This document shows positions 42,534 through 51,786 of a stretch of DNA of 64,000 nucleotides, one piece after another. The DNA comes from Streptomyces ambofaciens ATCC 23877. GTDB taxonomy: Bacteria; Actinomycetota; Actinomycetes; Streptomycetales; Streptomycetaceae. Both the position numbers and the translations under genes were made by a program. The stretch is taken from positions 5,257,001 through 5,321,000 of the forward strand of contig NZ_CP012382.1 in NCBI RefSeq assembly GCF_001267885.1, in the 5' to 3' direction. Every line of letters starts with the position of its first letter. Positions within the stretch are counted from its first letter, which is position 1. Under the pieces are notes generated by a model. That model was not told where the DNA came from. It made no database searches and worked only from the letters and a program-made list of their open reading frames with translations.

Positions 42534-43056
42534 GCGGCCACGGTATCTGCCGGAAGCGGGGCGGGGCCACCAGGGGTTTCGCGGGGTGAGGGGGCCGGAC
42601 CGTGGCGTCGGGCGCGCCTGTGGCTTCGGTGTCGGCGGGGCGCGGAGACGCGGAGGCGCGGGTGCCGGGCGGAGTCGGGCTCCGGGCCCGGAGTCGGGCT
42701 GCCCGGAGTCGGGCGTCCGGCCCGGTGTGGCGGAGTGCCTTCCCCTTGGTGCTTCCCCCTGGTGCTTCCCCCTTGGCCCTTTTCTCGGCGCCTTCCCCTG
42801 GCGGCCTCCCCTGAGCGCCTTCCCCCCGGCGGTCTCCCCAGCTCGCCTGCTCCCCGCGCCCTCCCCTGGCGGCCTCCCCGGCCCGCCTGCTCCCCACTTC
42901 TTCCCCGGTGGTCTCCCCGGCTCGCCCGCTCCCCGCGCCTGCCCCGGGCCTCCCTTCGTGCCCGCGCCGCCCGGCGCCTCTCCCGCGCGAGGACCCTTGA
43001 CAGTGCCCCCATACCCGTCAAATCTGGGCACCAAGTCGCTCGGCCCGAGGGAGGCG
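42534..43056. other. 523-bp gene-free divergent gap with a pyrimidine-rich repeat tract
   Basis: Bases 42661-42714 hold three copies of CGGAGTCGGGC (42670, 42689, 42704). From about 42730 to 42990 the plus strand is a run of imperfect CTCCCC- and GCTTCCCC-containing units, almost free of adenine. On the other strand this is GGGGAG repeated many times. No hairpin or coding gene was seen in it. It separates hisN from the divergent TetR gene. Confidence 0.7.
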
Positions 43057-43674
43057 ATGGTGCCTGCAGCCCGGGAGTCCCTGCTCGACGCCGCCTACAC
43101 GGCGCTGGCGCGTCGGCCGTGGGCCGCTGTGCGGATGGTGGACGTGGCGGCGGCCGCCGGAGTGTCCCGGCAGACGCTGTACAACGAGTTCGGCAGCAAG
43201 GACGGGCTCGCCAGAGCACTCGTCCGCAGGGAGGCGGACGGATATCTGGCCGGTGTGGACCGCGCGCTGTCCGACGGCCCGGGCGACCCCCGCGAACGGC
43301 TCGCCGCCACCGCCGAGTGGACCACGTCCGCCGCCCGCGAGAACGTCCTGGTGCGGGCCATGCTCACCGGCTGCTGGAACGAACGGCTGCCCGCCCCGGC
43401 CCTGACGGCGGTGCCGTCCACCTCCGCCGTACCGGCTCAGCGCCGCGCCGACGGCCCGCTGCCCTCGCCCGGTGACCTTCTCGCCCTCGTCCGCGACCGT
43501 GCCGTCGCCGCCCTGAACGGCGCGGGCCCGCCTCCGCCGCCGAGCTCCACCGCACTGGCCCGCTCCTGCGAACTGGCCGTACGGCTCGCGCTGTCCTGCG
43601 TCGCGGCGCCGCCCGGCGAGGGCGGGGCCGGGGAGCTCGTACGCACCGTGCTGCCGCGCGAGTTGACGGTGTAG
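43057..43674 (+). CDS. TetR-family transcriptional regulator
   Basis: 205 residues. The N-terminal helix-turn-helix reads [27 protein letters not shown], the standard TetR DNA-binding domain. The C-terminal ligand domain is Pro/Ala-rich and not assignable. ATG 43057 follows GAGGGAGG. It is convergent with the SMR exporter gene, whose stop is 10 bases away, making that gene a plausible target, and divergent from hisN. Confidence 0.85.
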   Translation: MVPAARESLLDAAYTALARRPWAAVRMVDVAAAAGVSRQTLYNEFGSKDGLARALVRREADGYLAGVDRALSDGPGDPRERLAATAEWTTSAARENVLVRAMLTGCWNERLPAPALTAVPSTSAVPAQRRADGPLPSPGDLLALVRDRAVAALNGAGPPPPPSSTALARSCELAVRLALSCVAAPPGEGGAGELVRTVLPRELTV

Positions 43675-43684
43675 CAGGGAAGGC

Positions 43685-44008
43685 TCAGTGCGCCGAGCCC
43701 GACAACTGCAGTCCGATCACGCCGATGATGACGAAGCTGATCGAGACGATCTTCAGGGTCGAGACCAGGTCGCCGAGAAAGATCATGCCGTAGATGGCGG
43801 TGCCGGCCGCGCCGATGCCGGTCCACACCGCGTACGCGGGGCCGACGTCGAGCTTCTTCAGGGACATGGTCAGCAGACCGAAGCTGCCCAGTGCGAACAC
43901 GCAGAAGGCGATGGTGGGCCAGAGCCGGGTGAAGCCGTGCGACAGCTTCAGGCAGACGGCGAAGCCGGTTTCGAGCACCCCGGCCACTATGACCAGCAGC
44001 CACGCCAT
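43685..44008 (-). CDS. Small multidrug resistance (SMR) family exporter, SugE/Gdx-like
   Basis: 107 residues with four membrane helices. The essential acidic residue is Glu13 in AGVLETGFAVCLKLS; the Gly/Lys pattern and FGLLTMSLKKLDVGPAYAVWTGIGA are typical of the SMR family, and the first-helix context is nearer to SugE/Gdx (guanidinium export) than EmrE. It works as a homodimer unless a partner exists; none is adjacent. The upstream 148 bases were checked for a guanidine riboswitch without a convincing match. Confidence 0.87.
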   Translation of the reverse strand: MAWLLVIVAGVLETGFAVCLKLSHGFTRLWPTIAFCVFALGSFGLLTMSLKKLDVGPAYAVWTGIGAAGTAIYGMIFLGDLVSTLKIVSISFVIIGVIGLQLSGSAH

Positions 44009-44156
44009 GTCGTGTCCTCCCGTAGTCCCGTACCGTGACCGCTGCGTCGCCTGCTCGTCTTCACTTGGTCGCTACGTCCGGCTTTGCTCAGGCTTGGATC
44101 CGGCTTGGTGCGATTATGCACTTACCGGTCCCACGGCACGGCAAACAACGCGGAGG

Positions 44157-45170
44157 TCAGTCGCCTTCCTTCCGTTCCCGCGTCGACAGCAGCCGGCGCA
44201 GCGAGTACAGCCGTGCCGGGTCGGCGTGCCCGTCGGCGACCCACGCGTCCAGGGCGCAGTCGGGTTCGTCGTGGCCGCACGCACGCGGGCAGCCCTCCGT
44301 GCCGGGCACGAGGTCGGGGAAGGCGTTGATCACCCGGGACGGGTCGATGTGCGCCAGCCCGAACGACCGTACGCCCGGGGTGTCGACCACCCAGCCGCCG
44401 TTCGCGGAGGACAGCGGCAGGGCGAGGGCCGAGGTCGTCGTGTGCCGGCCGCGTCCCGTCACCGCGTTGACGTGGCCCGTCACCCGACGGCGTTCCTCCG
44501 GCACCAGGGTGTTGACGAGGGTCGTCTTGCCGACGCCGGAGTGGCCGACGAAGGCCGTGATCTTGCCGTCCAGATGTTCCCGGACGAGATCGGCCGCGGC
44601 GCCGTTCTCCAGCCCCTCGCGGCTGGTGACGACGTAGGGGATGTCCAACGCGCCGTACAGCTCCAGGAGTTCGTCCGGCGGGGCGAGGTCCGACTTGGTC
44701 ATCACCAGCAGCGGCGTGAGGCCCCCGTCGAACGCCGCGACCAGGCAGCGGTCGATCAGGCGGGGGCGCGGCTCGGGATCCGCGAGAGCGGTGACGATGG
44801 CGAGCTGGTCGGCGTTGGCGACGACGACACGCTCGTAGGGGTCGTCGTCGTCCGCCGTGCGGCGCAGGACGGAGGTGCGCTCCTCGATGCGGACGATGCG
44901 CGCGAGCGTGTCTTTCTTGCCGGACATGTCGCCGACCAGCGCCACCCGGTCGCCGACGATCGCGGCCTTGCGACCCAGTTCGCGGGCCTTCATCGCCATG
45001 ACGACCCGGTCCTCGACGAGGCAGGTCAGGCGTCCGCGGTCCACGGTGAGGACCAGGCCCTCGGCCGCGTCCTCGTGTTTGGGCCGGGTGTGGGTGCGCG
45101 GCCGGTTGCCCTTGCGGTTGGGGCGGGAACGGATGTCGTCCTCGTCGGTGTGCTTGCCGTAGCGGCGCAT
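44157..45170 (-). CDS. rsgA: Ribosome small-subunit-dependent GTPase RsgA
   Basis: 337 residues. An N-terminal OB-fold (about 30-110) precedes a circularly permuted GTPase in which G4 (VMTKSD) comes before G1 (GHSGVGKTTLVN) and G3 (VVDTPGVRSFG). The C-terminal zinc finger is CPRACGHDEPDC. RsgA checks late 30S assembly and releases assembly factors. The ATG is 13 bases after aroA, so the two are almost certainly cotranscribed. Confidence 0.93.
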   Translation of the reverse strand: MRRYGKHTDEDDIRSRPNRKGNRPRTHTRPKHEDAAEGLVLTVDRGRLTCLVEDRVVMAMKARELGRKAAIVGDRVALVGDMSGKKDTLARIVRIEERTSVLRRTADDDDPYERVVVANADQLAIVTALADPEPRPRLIDRCLVAAFDGGLTPLLVMTKSDLAPPDELLELYGALDIPYVVTSREGLENGAAADLVREHLDGKITAFVGHSGVGKTTLVNTLVPEERRRVTGHVNAVTGRGRHTTTSALALPLSSANGGWVVDTPGVRSFGLAHIDPSRVINAFPDLVPGTEGCPRACGHDEPDCALDAWVADGHADPARLYSLRRLLSTRERKEGD

Positions 45171-45183
45171 GGCGATCCGTCCC

Positions 45184-46500
45184 CTACGCCCCGAGCATCC
45201 CGGTCCACAGGTCGGGGAACTCGGGCAAGGTCTTGGCCGTCGTCGCCACGTTCTCGATCTCCACACCCTCCACGCCGAGGCCGATGATCGCGCCGGCCGT
45301 GGCCATGCGGTGGTCCTCGTAGGTGTGGAAGACGCCGCCGTGCAGCCGGCGCGGGCGGATGTGCAGGCCGTCGGCGGTCTCGGTGACGTCACCGCCCAGT
45401 TCGTTGATCTCCTTGGTGAGCGCGGCCAGGCGGTCCGTCTCGTGCAGACGCAGGTGCGCCACCCCGCGCAGCGTCGAGGGGGAGTCCGCGAGGGCGGCGA
45501 CGGCCGCGATGCCCGGGGTGAGTTCGCCGACCTCGCCGAGGTCGACGTCGATGCCGTGCACAGCACCCGATCCGGTGAAGACGAGCCCGTAGTCCGTCAG
45601 TTCGCAGTCACCGCCCATCTCGGTGAAGATCTCGCGGAGCCGGTCACCCGGCTGGGTGGTGCGGGACGGCCAGTCCGGGATCACGACCTTGCCGCCGGTC
45701 ACCAGCGCCGCCGCCAGGAAGGGCTGGGCGTTGGAGAGGTCCGGCTCGATCGTCAGGTCGCGGCCGAGCAGCGCGCCCGGCGTGACCCGCCAGACGTCGG
45801 GCTCGCCGCCGGACTCCGGGGTGTCGACCTGGGCGCCGACCGCGCGCAGCATGTCGACGGTCATGCGGATGTGCGGCATGGACGGCAGCGCGGAGCCGGT
45901 GTGGCGGACCTCGACGCCCTGGTTGAAGCGCGGTCCGGACAGCAGCAGGGCGCTCACGAACTGCGAGGACGACGACGCGTCGATCTCGACCGGGCCGCCC
46001 TCCAGCGCCCCGCCCCCGTGCACGGTCAACGGAAGCGCACCCCGCGCGTCGTCGTCGATACGGGCGCCGAGGGCGCGCAGCGCGTCGATCACGCCGTGCA
46101 GGGGGCGCTCGTACGAACGCGGGTCGCCGTCGAAGCGGATGGCACCGTCGGCCAGCGTGGCGACCGGCGGCAGGAAGCGCATGACCGTGCCGGCGTTGCC
46201 GACGTCGACCGTGGCCGGCCCGCGCAGGCCCGCCGGGATGACCCGCCAGAACTCGCCGGTGCCGTCCGGGCCGACGCCCTCCTCGATCTCGACGCCCATC
46301 GCGCGCAGGGCACCGGCCATCAGCAGCGTGTCCCGGGAGCGCAGCGGACGGCGCAGCCAGCCGGGCTCGGAGGCCAGGGCGGCCAGCACCAGGGCGCGGT
46401 TGGTGACCGACTTGGACCCGGGCACGTGGACGGTCGCGTCGACGGCCCCGCTCGCGTGCGGGGCGGGCCAGAGGGCGGTGTGCGCGGGGTTCACGGTCAT
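45184..46500 (-). CDS. aroA: 3-phosphoshikimate 1-carboxyvinyltransferase (EPSP synthase)
   Basis: 438 residues. Substrate-binding signatures are [47 protein letters not shown] and [15 protein letters not shown] with the C-terminal HRMATAGAI loop. It joins PEP and shikimate 3-phosphate in the shikimate pathway. ATG 46500 is the start. The 154 bases upstream include an AT-rich patch with GCATATATGC and likely carry the promoter of the aroA-rsgA operon. Confidence 0.95.
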   Translation of the reverse strand: MTVNPAHTALWPAPHASGAVDATVHVPGSKSVTNRALVLAALASEPGWLRRPLRSRDTLLMAGALRAMGVEIEEGVGPDGTGEFWRVIPAGLRGPATVDVGNAGTVMRFLPPVATLADGAIRFDGDPRSYERPLHGVIDALRALGARIDDDARGALPLTVHGGGALEGGPVEIDASSSSQFVSALLLSGPRFNQGVEVRHTGSALPSMPHIRMTVDMLRAVGAQVDTPESGGEPDVWRVTPGALLGRDLTIEPDLSNAQPFLAAALVTGGKVVIPDWPSRTTQPGDRLREIFTEMGGDCELTDYGLVFTGSGAVHGIDVDLGEVGELTPGIAAVAALADSPSTLRGVAHLRLHETDRLAALTKEINELGGDVTETADGLHIRPRRLHGGVFHTYEDHRMATAGAIIGLGVEGVEIENVATTAKTLPEFPDLWTGMLGA

Positions 46501-46654
46501 GCGCCCCACTTTAATGGCTGAGGACGACCGGAGATCTTGATCAAAAGCGGCGAAACCTGACCGAAAGTGCGTGAGGGCACTTGCCGTGCATATATGCGTG
46601 GGCATGCGGAGCAGGCGGGGAACGCAGGGACGCCGGAGAAACAACGCACCCCGT

Positions 46655-47377
46655 TCACAGCTCCAGCAGCCAGCGCCCTCCGCCCACCAGTGAGCACAGC
46701 GACACCGCGTGGAACAGGAAGAACCACACCCCCGCCGGCGCGTGCGTCAGCCGGGCCAGCTGGTCCGCGTCCGAATCGCCGGCGCCGCCGCGCGCACGCT
46801 TCGCCTGGAGCTCGAAGGCCGGCCGCACCCCGCCGAGGAGCAGGAACCACACCGCCGCGTACGCGAACGCCGCCTGCACCTGCGGACCGGCCAGCCAGGA
46901 CACCAGGAGGAAGGTGGCGCCGGTGAGCACCACCGTCAGCACCCCGTAGGCGTTGCGGACCATCACCAGCAGGGCGACGAGCAGCGCCGTCGCCACCCAG
47001 AGCAGAAGGGTGATCCGTCCCGAGGCCAGCAGAGCGGCACCGCCGAGTCCGAGCAGCGGGGGAGCGGTGTAGCCGGCGACCGCGGTGAGGATCATCCCGA
47101 GCCCGTGCGGCTTGCCCCGGCTGACGGTCAGGCCGCTGGTGTCCGAGTGCAGGGTGATGCCGGTGAGCGTGCGCCCGGTCAGCAGGGCAACGAGCCCGTG
47201 GCCGCCCTCGTGGGCGATGGTGACGGCGTTGCGGGCTATCCGCCACAACCCGTGCGGCACGACGACCGCGAGCGCGGCGACCAGGGTCGCGATCACCACC
47301 CACAGGTCGGGATCGGGCTGGGTGCCGGAGACCTCGTCCCAGAGGGAGGCGAGCGAGGCCGATGCGAGGTGGTCCAT
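46655..47377 (-). CDS. M50B-type membrane metallopeptidase
   Basis: 240 residues, about six membrane helices. The zinc motif is [17 protein letters not shown] (HExxH) after a hydrophobic helix, and later ones include [16 protein letters not shown]. It belongs to the M50B-like peptidases of actinobacteria; a substrate is not known, though site-2-type cleavage of membrane regulators is the family theme. ATG 47377. Divergent from the SRAP gene, and separated from aroA by 154 bases. Confidence 0.8.
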   Translation of the reverse strand: MDHLASASLASLWDEVSGTQPDPDLWVVIATLVAALAVVVPHGLWRIARNAVTIAHEGGHGLVALLTGRTLTGITLHSDTSGLTVSRGKPHGLGMILTAVAGYTAPPLLGLGGAALLASGRITLLLWVATALLVALLVMVRNAYGVLTVVLTGATFLLVSWLAGPQVQAAFAYAAVWFLLLGGVRPAFELQAKRARGGAGDSDADQLARLTHAPAGVWFFLFHAVSLCSLVGGGRWLLEL

Positions 47378-47479
47378 GTCCGGTGGGGGCTCCTCGTGCG
47401 ATCGGTCGAGCGGGTGGCGCGCAGCGCCTCGTCGACGGGTGGTGGCCGGAAGACGGGCGGGCCTGGCAGTGTGGCACGT

Positions 47480-48295
47480 ATGTGCGGACGGTATGCGGCG
47501 AGTCGTCGACCCGAGGATCTCGCGGGAATCTTCGAGATCGAGAAGTGGGAGCCCGAGGAGACCTTGGAGCCCGACTACAACGTGGCCCCGACCAAGGAGG
47601 TCTACGCAGTCCTCGACCGCCCCCTGAAAGACGTCGAGGACCCGAAGCCGGTTCGCCAGCTGCGGAAGCTGAAGTGGGGCCTCGTCCCCTCCTGGGCCAA
47701 GACGCCCGAGGGCGGCGCCCGGATGATCAACGCGCGCGCGGAGACCGTCCACGAGAAGCCGTCCTACCGTCGTGCCTTCGCCACCCGGCGCTGCATCCTG
47801 CCCGCCGACGGCTACTTCGAATGGGTCACCGGCAAGCAGGAGCGCGACCTGGAGGTCGAGGGGCGCAAGAAGCGGCCCCGCAAGCAGCCGTACTTCGTGA
47901 CCCCGGCCGACGGGTCCGTGTTCGCCATGGCCGGGCTCTACGAGTTCTGGCGGGACAAGACGCTGCCGGACGACCACCCGCAGGCCTGGTGGGTGACGTG
48001 CTCGGTGATCACCACGGAGGCCGAGACCACGCCGCTCGCGGTCGCCCCGGCCGACGGACCGCACGCCCTGGCCGACATCCACCCGCGGATGCCGTTGATG
48101 CTGACCCCGGACCGGTGGGACGACTGGCTCGACCCGGCGCGCACGGACCCCGACGAACTGACCTCGCTGCTGGCGCCGCCGCCCGCCGGGCTGATGCGGG
48201 CGTTCCCCGTCGGCACGGCCGTGAGCAACGTGCGCAACAACGGCCCGGAGCTGCTGAAGGAGCTGGAGGGACCGGAGGAGGGCACACTCTTCTGA
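47480..48295 (+). CDS. SRAP-domain (YedK/HMCES) abasic-site-protecting protein
   Basis: 271 residues beginning MCGRYAASR. Cys2 becomes the catalytic N-terminal nucleophile that crosslinks abasic sites in single-stranded DNA. Other family residues are DYNVAPTKEV (Asn), LKWGLVPSWAK, MINARAETV (Arg/Glu), RCILPADGYFEW and LADIHPRMPLML with the conserved His. It shields abasic sites at replication forks. Two bases separate its stop from the next start. Confidence 0.92.
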   Translation: MCGRYAASRRPEDLAGIFEIEKWEPEETLEPDYNVAPTKEVYAVLDRPLKDVEDPKPVRQLRKLKWGLVPSWAKTPEGGARMINARAETVHEKPSYRRAFATRRCILPADGYFEWVTGKQERDLEVEGRKKRPRKQPYFVTPADGSVFAMAGLYEFWRDKTLPDDHPQAWWVTCSVITTEAETTPLAVAPADGPHALADIHPRMPLMLTPDRWDDWLDPARTDPDELTSLLAPPPAGLMRAFPVGTAVSNVRNNGPELLKELEGPEEGTLF

Positions 48296-48296
48296 C

Positions 48297-48950
48297 GTGA
48301 GCAGCGAGAACACACAGACCGAGACCGTCGAGACCGACACCGGCCCCGCCCGCGTCACGTGGCACCCGGCGAAGAGGCCCCGCCTCGTGCTGGGCCTGAG
48401 TCACGGCGCCGGCGGCGGCATCGAGGCGCGCGACCTGAGGGCACTGGCGGCCGTACTGCCCACGCACGGCGTGACCGTCGCCCTCGTCGAGCAGCCCTGG
48501 CGGGTGGCCGGCCGGAAGCTCGCGCCCGCACCGAAGACCCTGGACGCCGGCTGGCGGGGCATCTGGCCCGCGCTGGCCGCGCCCGGGCTGCCGGTGATCT
48601 CGGGCGGCCGCAGCGCCGGCGCCCGCGTCGCCTGCCGCACCGCCGCCGAACTGGGCGCCCGTGCCGTCCTCGCCCTGAGCTTCCCGCTGCACCCGCCGGG
48701 CAAGCCGGAGAAGTCCCGCGCGGAGGAACTGCTCGGGGCCGGGGTGCCGACCCTCGTCGTCCAGGGCGGCAACGACCCGTTCGGCCGGCCGGAGGAGTTC
48801 CCCGGGGCCCCGGAGGGCACCTACGGCCTGATCGAGGTGGCGCACGGAGACCACGGCTTCGCCGTGCCCAAGCGAGCGGAGACCACCCAGGAACGGGCCC
48901 TGGAAGTGATCACCGACGGGGTAGTGGAGTGGGTCGGCTCACTCGGGTGA
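48297..48950 (+). CDS. Alpha/beta-hydrolase-like protein (TEX30/KANL3 type)
   Basis: 217 residues. Family landmarks are LGLSHGAGGGIEARDL, ISGGRSAGARVACRTA (nucleophile Ser in GRSAG), SFPLHPPGKPEKSR, VVQGGNDPFGRPEE (acid) and EVAHGDHGF (His). It is probably an esterase or lipase-like enzyme of unknown substrate. The GTG start is two bases after the SRAP gene, so they form an operon. The SigR-type promoter of the next gene begins just after the stop codon. Confidence 0.85.
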   Translation: MSSENTQTETVETDTGPARVTWHPAKRPRLVLGLSHGAGGGIEARDLRALAAVLPTHGVTVALVEQPWRVAGRKLAPAPKTLDAGWRGIWPALAAPGLPVISGGRSAGARVACRTAAELGARAVLALSFPLHPPGKPEKSRAEELLGAGVPTLVVQGGNDPFGRPEEFPGAPEGTYGLIEVAHGDHGFAVPKRAETTQERALEVITDGVVEWVGSLG

Positions 48951-48956
48951 CGGCCC

Positions 48957-48984
48957 GGGAATGACCGGCGGACGACCACTGTTG
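48957..48984 (+). promoter_or_regulatory. sigRp2: SigR-dependent autoregulatory promoter
   Basis: GGGAAT (48957-48962), exactly 18 bases, GTTG (48981-48984): a perfect match to the SigR consensus. It is about 290 bases before the short-form SigR start and just before the possible longer-form starts. Confidence 0.9.
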
Positions 48985-49270
48985 TGGCGGACATACCGTG
49001 CTGGGCACCAGCAACGACGCCGTACGAGAGGAAGTCCGCCGCATGGCATCAGCCTTCTGCCCGAGTCGCAGCAGCCGCGCCGACCTGGACTGGACAGTGC
49101 TGCACGCGGCGAAGACCGCTCCCGTCCGGGCGACGGGCGGACCCGACCGGCAGGCGTCACCTGCCGCGGGACAAGCGCCCTCGACCGTTGGACAAGCGTT
49201 CCCGACCGCAGGTCGTCTATCCTCCGATTCGAGCGGGGCCGCATTCGGCTCCGTGACGTCACTGGAGGAG

Positions 49271-49954
49271 GTGGGTCCGGTCACTGGGACCGACGCAGGG
49301 ACCGAACACGGCCAGGCGGAGCAGCCCGAGGGCCGGGGCACGGGCGCGGAGTCGACCGCGGAGCGCAGCGCGCGCTTCGAGCGGGACGCGCTGGAGTTCC
49401 TCGACCAGATGTACTCGGCCGCGCTGCGCATGACGCGTAACCCGGCCGACGCCGAGGACCTGGTGCAGGAGACCTACGCCAAGGCGTACGCGTCCTTCCA
49501 CCAGTTCCGCGAGGGCACCAACCTCAAGGCGTGGCTGTACCGCATCCTCACCAACACCTTCATCAACTCGTACCGCAAGAAGCAGCGCGAACCCCAGCGC
49601 AGCGCGGCCGAGGAGATCGAGGACTGGCAGCTCGCGCGCGCCGAGTCGCACATGTCGACGGGGCTGCGCTCCGCGGAGTCGCAGGCGCTGGACCACCTGC
49701 CCGACTCGGACGTGAAGCAGGCGCTGCAGGCGATCCCCGAGGAGTTCCGTATCGCCGTGTACCTGGCGGACGTCGAGGGCTTTGCCTACAAGGAGATCGC
49801 CGACATCATGGGGACACCCATCGGTACGGTGATGTCCCGGCTGCACCGTGGACGGCGTCAGCTGCGCGGCATGCTGGAGGACTACGCCCGCGACCGCGGC
49901 CTGGTCCCGGCCGGTGCCGGAGAGTCGAACGAAGCGAAAGGCTCGGGGTCATGA
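49271..49954 (+). CDS. sigR: ECF sigma factor SigR (thiol-oxidative stress)
   Basis: 227 residues from GTG 49271, the same length as S. coelicolor SigR. Region 2 is [19 protein letters not shown] with [17 protein letters not shown], and region 4 is [20 protein letters not shown] with [16 protein letters not shown]. It directs transcription of thioredoxin, mycothiol and quality-control genes. The same frame is open upstream: ATG 49043 (AGAGGAAG eight bases before) would add 76 residues and GTG 48998 would add 91. This fits the unstable longer form SigR' made from the autoregulated promoter. Stop overlaps the rsrA ATG. Confidence 0.95.
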
Positions 49955-50262
49955 GCTGCGGAGAGCCGCACGAGACGGATTGCAGCGAAATCCTCGATCA
50001 TCTCTACGAGTTCCTCGACAAAGAGATGCCGGACTCGGACTGCGTGAAGTTCGAGCACCACTTCGAGGAGTGCTCGCCGTGCCTGGAGAAGTACGGGCTG
50101 GAGCAGGCCGTGAAGAAGCTGGTCAAGCGGTGCTGCGGGCAGGACGACGTACCGGGTGACCTGCGGTCCAAGGTCATGGGCCGGATCGACCTGATCCGCT
50201 CCGGGCAGTCCGTGCCCGAACACGACGTCACCGCCGCGCCGCCGGCTCCGCAGGAGTCCTGA
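49951..50262 (+). CDS. rsrA: Redox-sensitive zinc anti-sigma factor RsrA
   Basis: 103 residues, overlapping sigR by four bases (ATGA). The seven cysteines 3, 11, 31, 41, 44, 61 and 62 are at the positions known from S. coelicolor RsrA, and the ZAS motif HHFEECSPC (His37, Cys41, Cys44) plus Cys11 binds zinc. Oxidation forms a disulfide, expels zinc and frees SigR. The C-terminal tail is Pro/Ala-rich. Confidence 0.95.
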
Positions 50263-50286
50263 GGCGGTCCGGACCGGTCCCCGCCC

Positions 50287-50315
50287 GTGACGTGGCCCGT
50301 CACGGGCCACGTCAC
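50287..50315 (+). terminator. Terminator of sigR-rsrA
   Basis: 13-bp perfect stem (50287-50299 with 50303-50315) with a TCA loop. Confidence 0.8.
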
Positions 50316-50408
50316 TCGTACGTGCTAATCCGCGGGTTATCTGCCCGCGTTCCCCCTGTCGCCGTCCTAGGCTCCGGAGCCTGACAGGCATGGCCGGGGG
50401 AGGGGCTC

Positions 50409-51746
50409 ATGGACGCCGTACCGGCACGGGCGCGGGTGTACGTCGCCGGCGTGGTCCTCGCCGCTCTGGTCTGTCTGCGCCCGCTGCCGGAGGCGGACGC
50501 GCCCTGGTGGGCCGTGTCGCTGCTCGCCGGGCTGTGCGCGGGCGCGGAACTGGCCGCCCGTTCGGCCCGGTCCTGTTTCTTCGGCACCTGCTACCCCGTC
50601 CTGCTCGCCGGGGCCTTCCTGCTGCCACCGGCCGCCGCCGCGCTCGTGGCGCTGCCCGGGGCCCTGCTGTCGCCCGTGGCGCAGCGCCCCGTCGCGCTGC
50701 GGCGCGTCTGGCGGGCCGCGCAGCTGACGCTCGCCGTGTGGGCGGCCGCACGGGTGCACGGGGAGCTCGGCGGGCCGGACGCGGTCGTCGCGGCCGACTT
50801 CCCGTACGCGCTGGTGCCGGCGGGGGCCGCGGCGCTGGCGTTCTGCCTGGTGCTGACCCTGCTGGACGGCGGTATCTCGGTGCTGGCGGACCGGGTGCCC
50901 GCACGCCGGGCCTGGCGCGGGCTGTTCTCCCGGTCACCGGCGCCGATCGCCGTGCACGGTCTCGCCGGGCTGATGATGGCCGTCCTGTGGCGCAGCCCGT
51001 ACGGGGCCGTCGCCGCGCTGCTCGTGCTGCTGCCCATGTGCGTGGCGTGGTGGGCGTTCGCCCAGTACCACCGGGAGCGGGCCGCCCACCAGGCGACCAT
51101 CCGCGCCCTGGTGCAGGCCGTCGACATCAAGGACGGCTACACGCGCGGGCACAGCGAGCGCGTCGGACAGGCATCCATGATGATCGCCCGGGAGCTGGGC
51201 ATGGACGACGAGCGCGTCGAGACGCTCCGCTTCGCCGGGATCCTGCACGACGTGGGCAAGCTCGGCGTGCCCACCCGGTTGCTGCGCAAGGACGGGCCGC
51301 TGACGCCCGAGGAGCGCCGGGTGATCGAGCTGCACCCCGAGTACGGGCACGAGATGGTGCGCGGCATCCGCTTCCTGGGGGAGGCCCGGGCCGCCGTCCT
51401 CCACCACCACGAACGACTGGACGGCAGCGGCTACCCCTACGGCCTCACCGGCGACCGCATCCCGGAATCGGCCCGGGTGGTGGCCGTCGCCGACGCCTTC
51501 GACGCGATGACGTCCACGCGCTCCTACCGCAGGGCCCGGCCCGTCGCGGCGGCCGTGGCGGAGCTCCAGCGGTGTGCCGGGGCCCAGTTCGACCCGCGGA
51601 TGGTCGGGGCGCTGGTCCGGGCGCTGGGCCGCCACGGCTGGCGCCCGGCCGTGACGGCGGACGGCACGCCGGCCGGCCCCGCGGACGTGATCCCGGGCAG
51701 CCGGGGCGAAGGGGTGCGCGACGGCGTCGGACGGGGGGCGCGGTGA
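50409..51746 (+). CDS. Membrane-anchored HD-GYP-type phosphohydrolase
   Basis: 445 residues. The first 225 hold about six hydrophobic helices. The cytoplasmic HD-GYP domain follows: KDGYTRGHSERVG, FAGILHDVGKLGVP (HD with Lys), LHPEYGH, VLHHHERLDGSGYPYGLTGD (GYP) and VADAFDAMTS. All metal ligands are kept, so hydrolysis of cyclic dinucleotides is possible. No input domain other than the membrane block is seen. ATG 50409. It lies next to a diverged paralogue on the same strand. Confidence 0.87.
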   Translation: MDAVPARARVYVAGVVLAALVCLRPLPEADAPWWAVSLLAGLCAGAELAARSARSCFFGTCYPVLLAGAFLLPPAAAALVALPGALLSPVAQRPVALRRVWRAAQLTLAVWAAARVHGELGGPDAVVAADFPYALVPAGAAALAFCLVLTLLDGGISVLADRVPARRAWRGLFSRSPAPIAVHGLAGLMMAVLWRSPYGAVAALLVLLPMCVAWWAFAQYHRERAAHQATIRALVQAVDIKDGYTRGHSERVGQASMMIARELGMDDERVETLRFAGILHDVGKLGVPTRLLRKDGPLTPEERRVIELHPEYGHEMVRGIRFLGEARAAVLHHHERLDGSGYPYGLTGDRIPESARVVAVADAFDAMTSTRSYRRARPVAAAVAELQRCAGAQFDPRMVGALVRALGRHGWRPAVTADGTPAGPADVIPGSRGEGVRDGVGRGAR

Positions 51747-51786
51747 CGGGGGAGTCGGGACGGGGCACCGGCGGCGGGGGCAGGGC

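Noticed and set aside
41626..43034. Very long minus-strand reading frames running from hisN through the divergent gap
   Set aside because: They translate to Arg/Pro/Gly low complexity without homology and arise from high GC and lack of stop codons; only the part from ATG 42533 is coding.
44009..44156. Possible guanidine riboswitch before the SMR exporter gene
   Set aside because: Fragments such as ACGGGAGGACAC look suggestive, but the paired arms of guanidine-I, -II or -III classes could not be found. A covariance-model search would settle it.
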